This document shows, in pieces, positions 1 to 4,742 of a DNA stretch of 8,172 nt. The notes under the pieces are model-generated. The model saw nothing but the letters and a program-made list of their open reading frames with translations, searched no databases and was not told the origin of the DNA. The DNA comes from Methylacidiphilum caldifontis (GTDB taxonomy: Bacteria; Verrucomicrobiota; Verrucomicrobiia; Methylacidiphilales; CAMAQI01): contig CAMAQI010000098.1 in the NCBI GenBank assembly GCA_945860255.1, positions 1 to 8,172 of the forward strand, in the 5' to 3' direction. A program made the translations under genes and the position numbers. The stretch's first letter is position 1. Every line of letters starts with the position of its first letter.

Positions 1-50
1 ATGAACGATCTGCAGAACAAGAAGAAAGTCTAAGTTTACTAGACGATTAA
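1..50 (+). CDS. Possible 3' end of a gene that begins outside the window
   Basis: From base 3 the frame reads ERSAEQEESLSLLDD and then stops at TAA (48-50). The acidic, serine-rich tail looks like a natural C-terminus, but 15 codons are too few to recognise a family. Its stop overlaps the stop of the minus-strand cyclase-like gene (47-49) inside TTAA, so the two genes would be tail to tail. Base composition here is more balanced than in the AT-rich gene beside it, so this may be host sequence just outside the island. An alternative frame (MNDLQNKKKV, stop at 31-33) is equally short and less protein-like. Confidence 0.3.
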   Translation, partial: ERSAEQEESLSLLDD

Positions 51-925
51 TTTTTAAATTTTTTAAAAATATTAGTTGTTTTAATCAATAATTCGGGATT
101 TTTTTTATAATTACACAAAGCAGTTGAAGATTTAAAAAATAAATTAATAAGTTCCTCGTAGTGTTTTTCAAACTTTTCTCCCTTAAATACTTTATAATAA
201 TTAATTGCCCCTATAAGCATATCATAAATTTCTGCCTCAGAATTAAGGTTTTTTAAATAAAATGCTGGCCATAGGAATTCGTAAAATTCTTCTTGAGAAT
301 CTATTTTTTGAAAAAATAATTCAACTTCCGAATTAAAGTCCTCTATTTCTAATATTTTTCCTGCTGATAATTCATCGATAAATATTCGGGGGCCTTTTGA
401 AATTATTTGAGATTCAATTTTACAGGAATTTACATAAGCGGGCCCAAACAGAAAACTACTTACTTCCTCTTTGCCATTAATTATAGTTTTAGCTTTAACA
501 ATTGAAACGCTTCCTATGCAAATACCCCCTCTAAAGAGAATCGGCGAAGATTTTTTTATTTCTCTACCAACAAATGGGAAATCTGCATCAGTAAATTCGC
601 ACCAATATACTGAGGTGTTTCTTCTCCAACATCTTCCTAAAAAACTGGCTAAATGTGTAAAAAAACTTATCGACGGCACACCACTTAAAAAAATAGAGTC
701 ACTAAACATTATTACATGATCAAATGTATTTTTTGACTCATCATTTTTATTTTTTAGTCTTATCTCTTCGTTTATAAGATTTTCAGTTTCAACACCAAAA
801 TGCAGCATGGATTCGTTTTCAAAAAATTCGTTTAATGCTGCATGCCCAGAATCCTTTGCAAGAACCGAATTTGAAAATCCTAATTGATCAAAATAGACGA
901 CAATTTTAGCTTCGTTCATATTCAT
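47..925 (-). CDS. Class III nucleotidyl cyclase-like protein, AT-rich island cargo
   Basis: The product (292 aa) has the motif order of the class III adenylate/guanylate cyclase catalytic fold. YFDQLGFS (11-18) sits where the first metal-binding Asp lies (D13). FSDSIF (74-79) carries a second Asp (D76). RGGICIG (132-138), GPAYVNSCKIES (161-172) and PRIFID (179-184) follow. About 100 C-terminal residues are aromatic- and lysine-rich and I do not recognise them. There is no signal peptide or membrane segment, so it is probably cytoplasmic. Known active cyclases have an Asn and an Arg four residues later as transition-state residues. Here N166 is present but no Arg follows at +4, so activity is uncertain and the protein may be a degenerate or divergent cyclase. 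ATG at 925 or 919 could be the start; neither has a Shine-Dalgarno sequence. The gene starts 13 bases after the helix-turn-helix gene, suggesting one transcript. GC is strikingly low (15 of 60 bases at 121-180, against 31 of 60 in parA at 2101-2160), indicating transfer. The cyclase relationship is inferred from motifs alone. Confidence 0.6.
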   Translation of the reverse strand: MNMNEAKIVVYFDQLGFSNSVLAKDSGHAALNEFFENESMLHFGVETENLINEEIRLKNKNDESKNTFDHVIMFSDSIFLSGVPSISFFTHLASFLGRCWRRNTSVYWCEFTDADFPFVGREIKKSSPILFRGGICIGSVSIVKAKTIINGKEEVSSFLFGPAYVNSCKIESQIISKGPRIFIDELSAGKILEIEDFNSEVELFFQKIDSQEEFYEFLWPAFYLKNLNSEAEIYDMLIGAINYYKVFKGEKFEKHYEELINLFFKSSTALCNYKKNPELLIKTTNIFKKFKN

Positions 926-938
926 CTATAATAATATT

Positions 939-1217
939 TTAATTTGGATTTAAAATGGATTTATTTTTGATCTTCCAATTTTCCGAAATTGTCTTTGTTG
1001 CATTCGAAAGCCATTCGTCATTTTCAATCAATTTTAAGATAATTGACGAAGCAAACCACTTCGGAGCATTTGGGGCCGGCTTACCAAGAGGCTTTAATAG
1101 TCTCTTTCTAATTAACACAGAAATGTCATGTTCTTGAAAGCCCAATAATTCGGCGGTTTGTTCGACAGATATTCGGGCGGGGAGGCGTGGGGAGCCTAAA
1201 ACGTTGATTTCTTTCAT
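939..1217 (-). CDS. Small helix-turn-helix DNA-binding protein (excisionase-like)
   Basis: The product is 92 aa. The conserved-looking core runs from SPRLPARIS (9-17) through VEQTAELLGFQEHDISVLIR (18-37), which reads as a MerR/excisionase-type helix-turn-helix. LLKPLGKPAPNAPKWFA (40-56) resembles the wing, and a helical WLSNATKTISENWKIKNK segment (69-86) follows. I recall closely similar proteins of about this size in Verrucomicrobiota genomes, often near integrase fragments, but cannot search for them here. The ATG at 1217 is chosen because coding resemblance to the integrase runs down to about 1222 in another frame, and because the family core begins soon after this Met. No Shine-Dalgarno sequence is visible. 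The last codons become AT-rich, grading into the cyclase-like gene 13 bases downstream. It may regulate the island operon or be a leftover recombination directionality factor. Function is inferred. Confidence 0.6.
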   Translation of the reverse strand: MKEINVLGSPRLPARISVEQTAELLGFQEHDISVLIRKRLLKPLGKPAPNAPKWFASSIILKLIENDEWLSNATKTISENWKIKNKSILNPN

Positions 1218-1221
1218 GATT

Positions 1222-1368
1222 GGGCTGCAAGGAGGCCTGATTGCGTGCCGTCCAAAGGCTAAAGGCTTGGGATCGATCACGAGTTTTGAGGCTCTCTTGT
1301 TTACGAGTCTCTTTATCCTCAAGAAAGTAAATCCCATTGGATCGTTTAAAAATGCGGTATCGGTTCAC
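1222..1368 (-). pseudogene. Integrase (tyrosine recombinase) N-terminal remnant
   Basis: From the ATG at 1368 the frame reads MNRYRIFKRSNGIYFLED, then KETRKQESLKTRDRSQAF and ARNQASLQP. This matches my memory of the N-terminal arm-binding segment of tyrosine-recombinase integrases from Verrucomicrobiota, where the protein continues for 300 or more residues with a SAM-like domain and a catalytic R-H-R-Y domain. Here the resemblance ends at about codon 49. The frame then runs on as unrelated, Pro/Arg-rich sequence to a stop at 1126, while the helix-turn-helix gene begins in another frame at 1217. No catalytic domain is visible anywhere in the window, so this looks like a deletion remnant. It lies on the 3' side of the tRNA-Ser gene, a classic integration position. 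It could instead be a short expressed peptide, but I favour a broken gene. Confidence 0.55.
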
Positions 1369-1574
1369 GGTTTTCTCAGGTTATCTCTAGAGAATACAAC
1401 CAAATGACCTGCACCCGTGAGAGAGGAGTCGCTCTTTAAGACGGAAGTAATGCAAGAATAGTACGAGAGTTGCTCGTGGTCATCTTGGCGTACTGGAGCT
1501 TTTACTGGAGGTAAGGCTCTTTTTCCGTCCGTTAGAGAAACTCTCCCCTTGGAGTCCAACGACTTACGAAGAGT
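1369..1574. other. Spacer between tRNA-Ser and integrase remnant, with inverted repeats
   Basis: No gene is supported here. It holds a perfect 10-bp palindrome TCTCTAGAGA (1384-1393), a small hairpin ACGAG/CTCGT (1463-1467 and 1473-1477), AGAG/CTCT (1534-1537 and 1541-1544), and a 7-bp pair GTCCAAC/GTTGGAC (1554-1560 and 1573-1579) whose right arm overlaps the 3' end of the tRNA. Such a stretch beside a tRNA would be expected to contain an attachment site and the integrase promoter, but I found no second copy of the tRNA 3' end in the window, so no att pair can be called. Confidence 0.35.
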
Positions 1575-1661
1575 TGGACAGGGTGGGATTTGAACCCACG
1601 ATACCCTTGCGAGTACGCTTGATTTCGAGTCAAGTGCCTTCAACCACTCAGCCACCTGTCC
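1575..1661 (-). tRNA. tRNA-Ser (anticodon CGA)
   Basis: Read on the minus strand, GGACAGG (1661-1655) pairs with CCTGTCC (1582-1576) as the acceptor stem. The anticodon arm is CTTGA-CTCGAAA-TCAAG, giving anticodon CGA, which decodes UCG serine. A long variable arm follows, with GTACTC pairing with GGGTAT across a GCAA loop, diagnostic of a class II tRNA. The T arm is GTGGG-TTCAAAT-CCCAC. The base at the discriminator position is A, whereas bacterial tRNA-Ser genes usually have G there, and the 3' CCA is not encoded, so CCA would have to be added by nucleotidyltransferase. The integrase remnant and AT-rich cargo lie on its 3' side. Confidence 0.95.
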
Positions 1662-1676
1662 TAAACACGAACCCCT

Positions 1677-1705
1677 TATCTACCCCGTGAGAGGTAAACA
1701 ATAAA
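1677..1705 (-). promoter_or_regulatory. Possible promoter of tRNA-Ser
   Basis: On the minus strand, TAGATA (1682-1677) lies 15 bases before the mature tRNA 5' end and resembles a -10 box. TTTATT (1705-1700) lies 17 bases further upstream as a poor -35 box. The GTG-rich spacer just after the -10 box would suit a stable-RNA discriminator. This is a weak match, placed mainly by position. Confidence 0.3.
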
Positions 1706-1799
1706 GCGAAAAATTCACCGCTGATTCAAATCAGTATGCAGAAGGAGGGGGCCCCAGTTTCGCTCATTTACTCAGATCAACACAACTCAAAACCATTTT

Positions 1800-1835
1800 G
1801 AACCACGGATGGACACGAATGAACGCGGATTTAAA
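1800..1835. repeat. Degenerate decamer repeat of the CACGGATGGA type
   Basis: The sequence divides into three 10-base units, CACGGATGGA, CACGAATGAA and CGCGGATTTA (1804-1833), preceded by AAC. Read on the minus strand it gives the conceptual peptide IRVHPW. I recall this same element scattered between genes in many unrelated environmental genomes, including Verrucomicrobiota, Planctomycetes and Deltaproteobacteria, and often mis-annotated as part of short proteins. Its origin and role are unknown to me. The unit structure is seen directly; the wide occurrence is from memory. Confidence 0.5.
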
Positions 1836-2064
1836 TGCATTCAAAACAGTAGAGATTTGTTCCGGCAGACGGAGAAATCCAAAGCCATGAGAAAAACAAT
1901 CTTCGTAAACACGTTCACGAGAGTCGTTTGTTTCATGGTTTGAATTCCAATTCTGCTCGGAATTTTCACTGTTTTTGGGGTTTGGATTAGTGCTAATGAG
2001 TGAAGATAAGCGGTTGAAATTGAATTTCTTGCCAAATTGCGGAAAGCCGATCACCATCACCGAT

Positions 2065-2847
2065 GTGAAGGTCATTGCTGTTGCTAATCAAAAAGGAGGG
2101 GTCGGTAAAACGACGACAACGGCGAATCTCGCTGCTTCAATCGCTGAAACAGGAGCTCATGTTCTTGTTATCGATCTCGATCCTCAAGGGAATCTCTCCA
2201 GTGCTCTCGGGGTAGAGCCGATTCATGAAAAAAGCATCTACTATGTGATGATCGGCGAGAAAACCTTACTCGATCAGGTGCAGCCAACTCCGTGCGAAAA
2301 TCTTTCGATCATCAGCTCAAACATCCATCTCGCAGGCTGTGAGGTCGAAATCGCTAAAATGGAGGACCCGATGTATCATTTACGAAAAATTGTCGACGCG
2401 CAAAGGGACTCTCTTCATTTTGATGTAATCTTGCTCGATTGTCCCCCTTCTCTCGGCATTCTGATGGGAAATGGTCTAGGAGCAGCGGATGCCGTCCTTG
2501 TCCCGCTCCAATGCGAATATTTCGCTCTCGAAGGGCTCAGTAAAATTATTGAGGTGATTCAACATGTCCGCGGACACGAAGGGGTCGCCCTGCTCCTGGA
2601 TGGAATTGTTTTCACAATGTACGATGCGCGAACCAATTTAGCACGTCAGGTCGTTGAAGATGTCCGTGGGCATATGGGGGATAAGGTTTATAAAACCTTT
2701 ATTCCACGCTCGATTCGCTTTGGCGAGGCTCCGAGTCATGGAAAACCGATCACGAGTTATGATCCCTCAGGAATTGGAGCCCAGTCTTATCGACAATTGG
2801 CTAAAGAGTTTATGAAACGCCACGAGATTCGCCCTCGAGTGCAATAA
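2065..2847 (+). CDS. parA: ParA/Soj family partitioning ATPase
   Basis: This deviant-Walker ATPase is of the type that binds DNA and drives chromosome or plasmid segregation with ParB. From a GTG start at 2065 the protein has 260 aa, the usual family length, and begins VKVIAVANQKGGVGKTTT. The deviant Walker A motif KGGVGKTT is at 10-17 with its signature first Lys, Walker A' DLDPQGN at 37-43, and Walker B LLDCPPSLG at about 123-131. The C-terminal PRSIRFGEAPSHGKPI segment is also typical. GTG is chosen because family members start two or three residues before the first strand. An ATG at 1996 would add 23 residues that do not resemble the family, and neither site has a good Shine-Dalgarno sequence. 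No parB follows, although parA and parB are normally adjacent. The downstream sequence is inverted-repeat rich, and the next gene (HU-like) is convergent. It could be the chromosomal ParA with parB elsewhere, or an orphan paralogue that positions another cargo. Confidence 0.9.
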   Translation: MKVIAVANQKGGVGKTTTTANLAASIAETGAHVLVIDLDPQGNLSSALGVEPIHEKSIYYVMIGEKTLLDQVQPTPCENLSIISSNIHLAGCEVEIAKMEDPMYHLRKIVDAQRDSLHFDVILLDCPPSLGILMGNGLGAADAVLVPLQCEYFALEGLSKIIEVIQHVRGHEGVALLLDGIVFTMYDARTNLARQVVEDVRGHMGDKVYKTFIPRSIRFGEAPSHGKPITSYDPSGIGAQSYRQLAKEFMKRHEIRPRVQ

Positions 2848-2848
2848 G

Positions 2849-2936
2849 CATAAATCGGTCAAAGACCGAAACCAAGGATATCCCCTCAATGTAACATTCT
2901 CCGCCCATCTCCTGTTGCATTGAATTCCGATTTATG
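2849..2936. repeat. Nested inverted repeats downstream of parA
   Basis: A perfect 10-bp inverted repeat joins CATAAATCGG (2849-2858) with CCGATTTATG (2927-2936). Inside it is a compact hairpin TCGGTC-AAA-GACCGA (2855-2869), which shares four bases with the outer left arm, so the two pairings exclude each other. A short palindrome AATGT-A-ACATT lies at 2888-2898. The first hairpin begins 7 bases after the parA stop but has no T run, so it is a poor intrinsic terminator. Confidence 0.5.
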
Positions 2937-2984
2937 AATTTTAAAAATACAGTTAATTTGTTTTCGGGGATCCAATAATGAAAT

Positions 2985-3008
2985 CACCTTGGGGTGATCT
3001 ATTTTTAG
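2985..3008 (+). terminator. Hairpin terminator between convergent parA and HU-like gene
   Basis: ATCACC (2985-2990) pairs with GGTGAT (2995-3000) over a TTGG loop, followed by CTATTTTTA on the plus strand. This fits a modest intrinsic terminator for parA. It also lies 40 bases past the HU-like stop on the other strand, where a weaker T-rich tract follows, so it may act in both directions. Confidence 0.5.
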
Positions 3009-3039
3009 ATACAAATCAATTTCTATTGCAAAATCTCGA

Positions 3040-3396
3040 TTAAAGATCGTCGCTATCGACTTCAGGGGAGACAGAGGAGGATTGATTCTTCATCACCTCT
3101 TCGACTGAAAGCTGTAAAACTTTTGCCTTCATCTCTTTACCGGCTTTAAACTTTACCACCGGTTGGGCTGGGATTTTAACTTCATTCGTCGGTTGATTCG
3201 GGTTACGACCGATTCTCGCCTTACGAATTTTAACCTCAAAAACTCCAAAATTACGAAGTTCTACCGTTTGTCCTTTAGAGATACTCTCGGTCAACGAATC
3301 TAAAAAATTTTGAATTACTTTGAGAACATCTTGTTGAATCATTCCCGTTTCATTACTGATACGCACAACGAGATCTCTTTTAGTCAAATTTCCCAT
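3040..3396 (-). CDS. HU/IHF family DNA-bending protein with acidic tail
   Basis: This nucleoid-associated protein forms dimers that bend DNA. The 118-aa product begins MGNLTKRDLVVRISNETG and carries the family signature VELRNFGVFEVKIRKARIGR (45-64). The DNA-intercalating RNP sits at 64-66 in the beta arm, and VKFKAGKEMKAKV (81-93) closes the fold. About 20 residues follow the normal end near L96, ending in PEVDSDDL; this acidic extension is longer than in classic HU (about 90 aa) and might tune DNA binding. ATG at 3396 is supported by AGGA about 5 bases upstream. It diverges from the secreted-protein gene across a ~150-base control region and converges on parA. The N-terminal wording is what I associate with Verrucomicrobiota. 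Whether it is functionally HU or IHF cannot be said. Confidence 0.93.
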   Translation of the reverse strand: MGNLTKRDLVVRISNETGMIQQDVLKVIQNFLDSLTESISKGQTVELRNFGVFEVKIRKARIGRNPNQPTNEVKIPAQPVVKFKAGKEMKAKVLQLSVEEVMKNQSSSVSPEVDSDDL

Positions 3397-3471
3397 AAGA
3401 TCCTGATTATGTTGATTTTAGTATGCAATGCAAGCTTTTTATATGTAAAATCGTAATAACCTACGTAAGTT

Positions 3472-3520
3472 AAAATAGTCGTTGCAACTATTCACTAAAC
3501 ATGTTAAGGTAAAAATAGTC
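3472..3520. promoter_or_regulatory. Repeated and palindromic motifs in the divergent control region
   Basis: AAAATAGTC occurs at 3472-3480 and again at 3512-3520, exactly 40 bases apart, close to four helical turns. The first copy is part of an inverted repeat AATAGT-cgttgca-ACTATT (3474-3492) with the palindrome GTTGCAAC (3481-3488) at its centre. On the plus strand, TTGCAA (3482-3487) followed after 17 bases by TAAGGT (3505-3510) is a weak promoter candidate for the secreted-protein gene, so a repressor bound to the palindrome would cover its -35 box. HU-like proteins are often autoregulated, but no regulator can be named. Confidence 0.4.
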
Positions 3521-3549
3521 ACAATCTCTTCTCCATGAAATAAATATTC

Positions 3550-4236
3550 ATGAAAAAAATCTTATTAACATTAATCATTGGCTTCACTCTCTTCACGGTA
3601 GACTCATCGGCACAGACATTTCGCAAGGAGATGGCCGTTCGGGAGATGGAAAACGAAACTCCGTTAATCACGGTCAACGGAGTCCCTCCTTCCCCCACTG
3701 CCTGCGATAAAATCCGTCATAAACTTGCGATTCTCAAGCAAGATATTCCCCGATTAACCTCAGAATTTCTCGCGCGCCTGACTTTTAAACCTCACCCGAA
3801 GACCCCTCCCACGGATATTGCAAATAACTCCGCCTCTGGACTTTCCATTGAGGAGATGATTAAGGATAAAGGGTTGATTAAAAGTGCCTGGGTGAAATTC
3901 GATGAAGAAAAACAGATTTGGACGGCTCAATGGAGTAAACCGAAACTCCTCAATTACGGAATCCTTCTTAAACCAGCTCTGGAAAAATCTTTTGCCGCTG
4001 GGGATTGGTTAGAGTTTGATAGCGAAGGGGTCAAATCGATGATCACCAAAAAAGATGATACTCTTTTTCTCACTCAAAACGGGACGACGACCTCTCTTAA
4101 CTCCAAAGATCTTAATCGCCTCCTTGCCTCGGCAATTTGTAAGGAGGGGATCTCCCTCTCTGTTGACTCTTCGGGGAATTTGATTTTAAAGGCCTCCGGT
4201 TCTAAAGCGACTCAGATGGCTAAGATAAAATCTTAA
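3550..4236 (+). CDS. Secreted or periplasmic protein of unknown function
   Basis: I do not recognise this 228-aa protein. It has a good Sec signal peptide: MKK, then a hydrophobic stretch to about residue 17, then SSA with likely cleavage after A21. The mature part has a proline-rich segment (around 80-90, KPHPKTPPTD) and a mixed alpha/beta C-terminal half. It contains just two cysteines, C52 and C197, which could form a disulfide. There is no lipobox, retention motif or catalytic signature that I can see. ATG at 3550 is the first codon of the signal peptide; an upstream ATG at 3534 meets a stop at once. No Shine-Dalgarno sequence is evident. It diverges from the HU-like gene and is separated by ~140 bases of pyrimidine-rich sequence from the small membrane-protein gene downstream, so it is probably its own transcript. 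Confidence 0.75.
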   Translation: MKKILLTLIIGFTLFTVDSSAQTFRKEMAVREMENETPLITVNGVPPSPTACDKIRHKLAILKQDIPRLTSEFLARLTFKPHPKTPPTDIANNSASGLSIEEMIKDKGLIKSAWVKFDEEKQIWTAQWSKPKLLNYGILLKPALEKSFAAGDWLEFDSEGVKSMITKKDDTLFLTQNGTTTSLNSKDLNRLLASAICKEGISLSVDSSGNLILKASGSKATQMAKIKS

Positions 4237-4348
4237 CTCTTTTCCGTTTCGACTCCCGCTCCGTTTTTTATTCCTTCTTAGAATTAAACCCATTTATTGA
4301 TCCGAAAGCTTTCTCATTCTCCCTATCTACTTTCTTTTTTTCTCACGA

Positions 4349-4373
4349 CGGGTAACTTTCTCTCACTTGCCCG
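4349..4373 (+). promoter_or_regulatory. Leader hairpin ending three bases before a start codon
   Basis: CGGGTAA (4349-4355) can pair with TTGCCCG (4367-4373) through seven pairs, one a wobble, over an 11-base pyrimidine-rich loop. The stem ends three bases before the ATG at 4377, exactly where a ribosome would bind, and no Shine-Dalgarno sequence is present. If formed in the mRNA it would hinder initiation. Upstream lies a 10-bp palindrome GAAAGCTTTC (4304-4313). The rest of the ~140-base gap (4237-4376) is pyrimidine-rich without a clear terminator. Confidence 0.35.
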
Positions 4374-4376
4374 ATT

Positions 4377-4694
4377 ATGAAAAGGAAGATTCAACCGACC
4401 TCAGAAAATAGCGAAATCATCATCCCCGAAGATCAAGTCGAGGTGATTGAGGTCTCTCCGGAAAACATTCACCTTGAATCCCCCTCCTCCCCTATCAATC
4501 AAAATCGCGCCTCTCAGCAAGCGCGATCCAAAAATTTCTCTTTTAATCTTCACTCCTCTGGACCTCTCAAACTAAGCTTCGGGAAGTTTTTTTTAGGATG
4601 TGCTTTCTTTTTTCTCCTCCTTCTCGGTATTTTTATCTCCTTTGTCGTTGGAATCACGAAGCTCCTTCAAAAGCTTTTAAGCATGATCTTTTAG
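4377..4694 (+). CDS. Small tail-anchored membrane protein, unknown function
   Basis: This 105-aa protein has no family I recognise. Residues 1-65 are hydrophilic and probably disordered. They begin with a basic MKRK, continue with an acidic stretch (IIIPEDQVEVIEVSPE, 14-29), and then become Ser/Asn/Gln-rich. A single strong hydrophobic helix spans about 71-93 (FFLGCAFFFLLLLGIFISFV), followed by a short amphipathic end KLLQKLLSMIF. With no N-terminal signal, it is probably anchored by its C-terminus with the acidic domain in the cytoplasm. It ends 48 bases before the peptidase start, so the two likely share a transcript. It might tether or regulate something at the membrane, but nothing identifies a partner. 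The hairpin directly before its ATG may limit translation. Confidence 0.65.
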   Translation: MKRKIQPTSENSEIIIPEDQVEVIEVSPENIHLESPSSPINQNRASQQARSKNFSFNLHSSGPLKLSFGKFFLGCAFFFLLLLGIFISFVVGITKLLQKLLSMIF

Positions 4695-4742
4695 AACGTT
4701 TTTACTTGGAACTCTTCTCCCCTTCCCTTGAATCTCCCCTTT

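Larger units (their letters stand above)
1662..2064. other. Gene-free stretch between tRNA-Ser and parA
   Basis: I see no convincing gene in these ~400 bases. From the left it holds the putative tRNA promoter; a palindrome CTGATT-CA-AATCAG (1721-1734) that could be an operator; a GGGGGCCCC block (1747-1755); the decayed decamer repeat (1800-1835); and a hairpin AATTCC/GGAATT (1943-1948 and 1959-1964). The parA frame stays open back to an ATG at 1996 and beyond, but the residues it would add look non-coding. This stretch therefore probably contains the parA promoter and leader, though I could not pick a clear -35/-10 pair. Confidence 0.5.

Noticed and set aside
47..1217. A complete Pycsar-type antiphage system
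   Set aside because: Only a cyclase-like protein with an incomplete active-site pattern is present; no TIR or transmembrane effector is encoded beside it in this window, so the system cannot be claimed.
1365..1655. Minus-strand open frame beginning MAEWLKALDSKSS
   Set aside because: Its first part is the conceptual translation of the tRNA-Ser gene, a well-known false protein; the rest lies in the non-coding spacer.
1369..1661. Attachment-site pair (attL/attR) for the island
   Set aside because: No second copy of the tRNA 3' segment was found by eye in the window. The 7-bp pair at 1554-1579 is inverted, not direct.
1764..2075. Minus-strand open frame of ~100 codons containing IRVHPW
   Set aside because: It translates the decamer repeat and overlaps the start of parA. 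Composition is not protein-like and no family fits.
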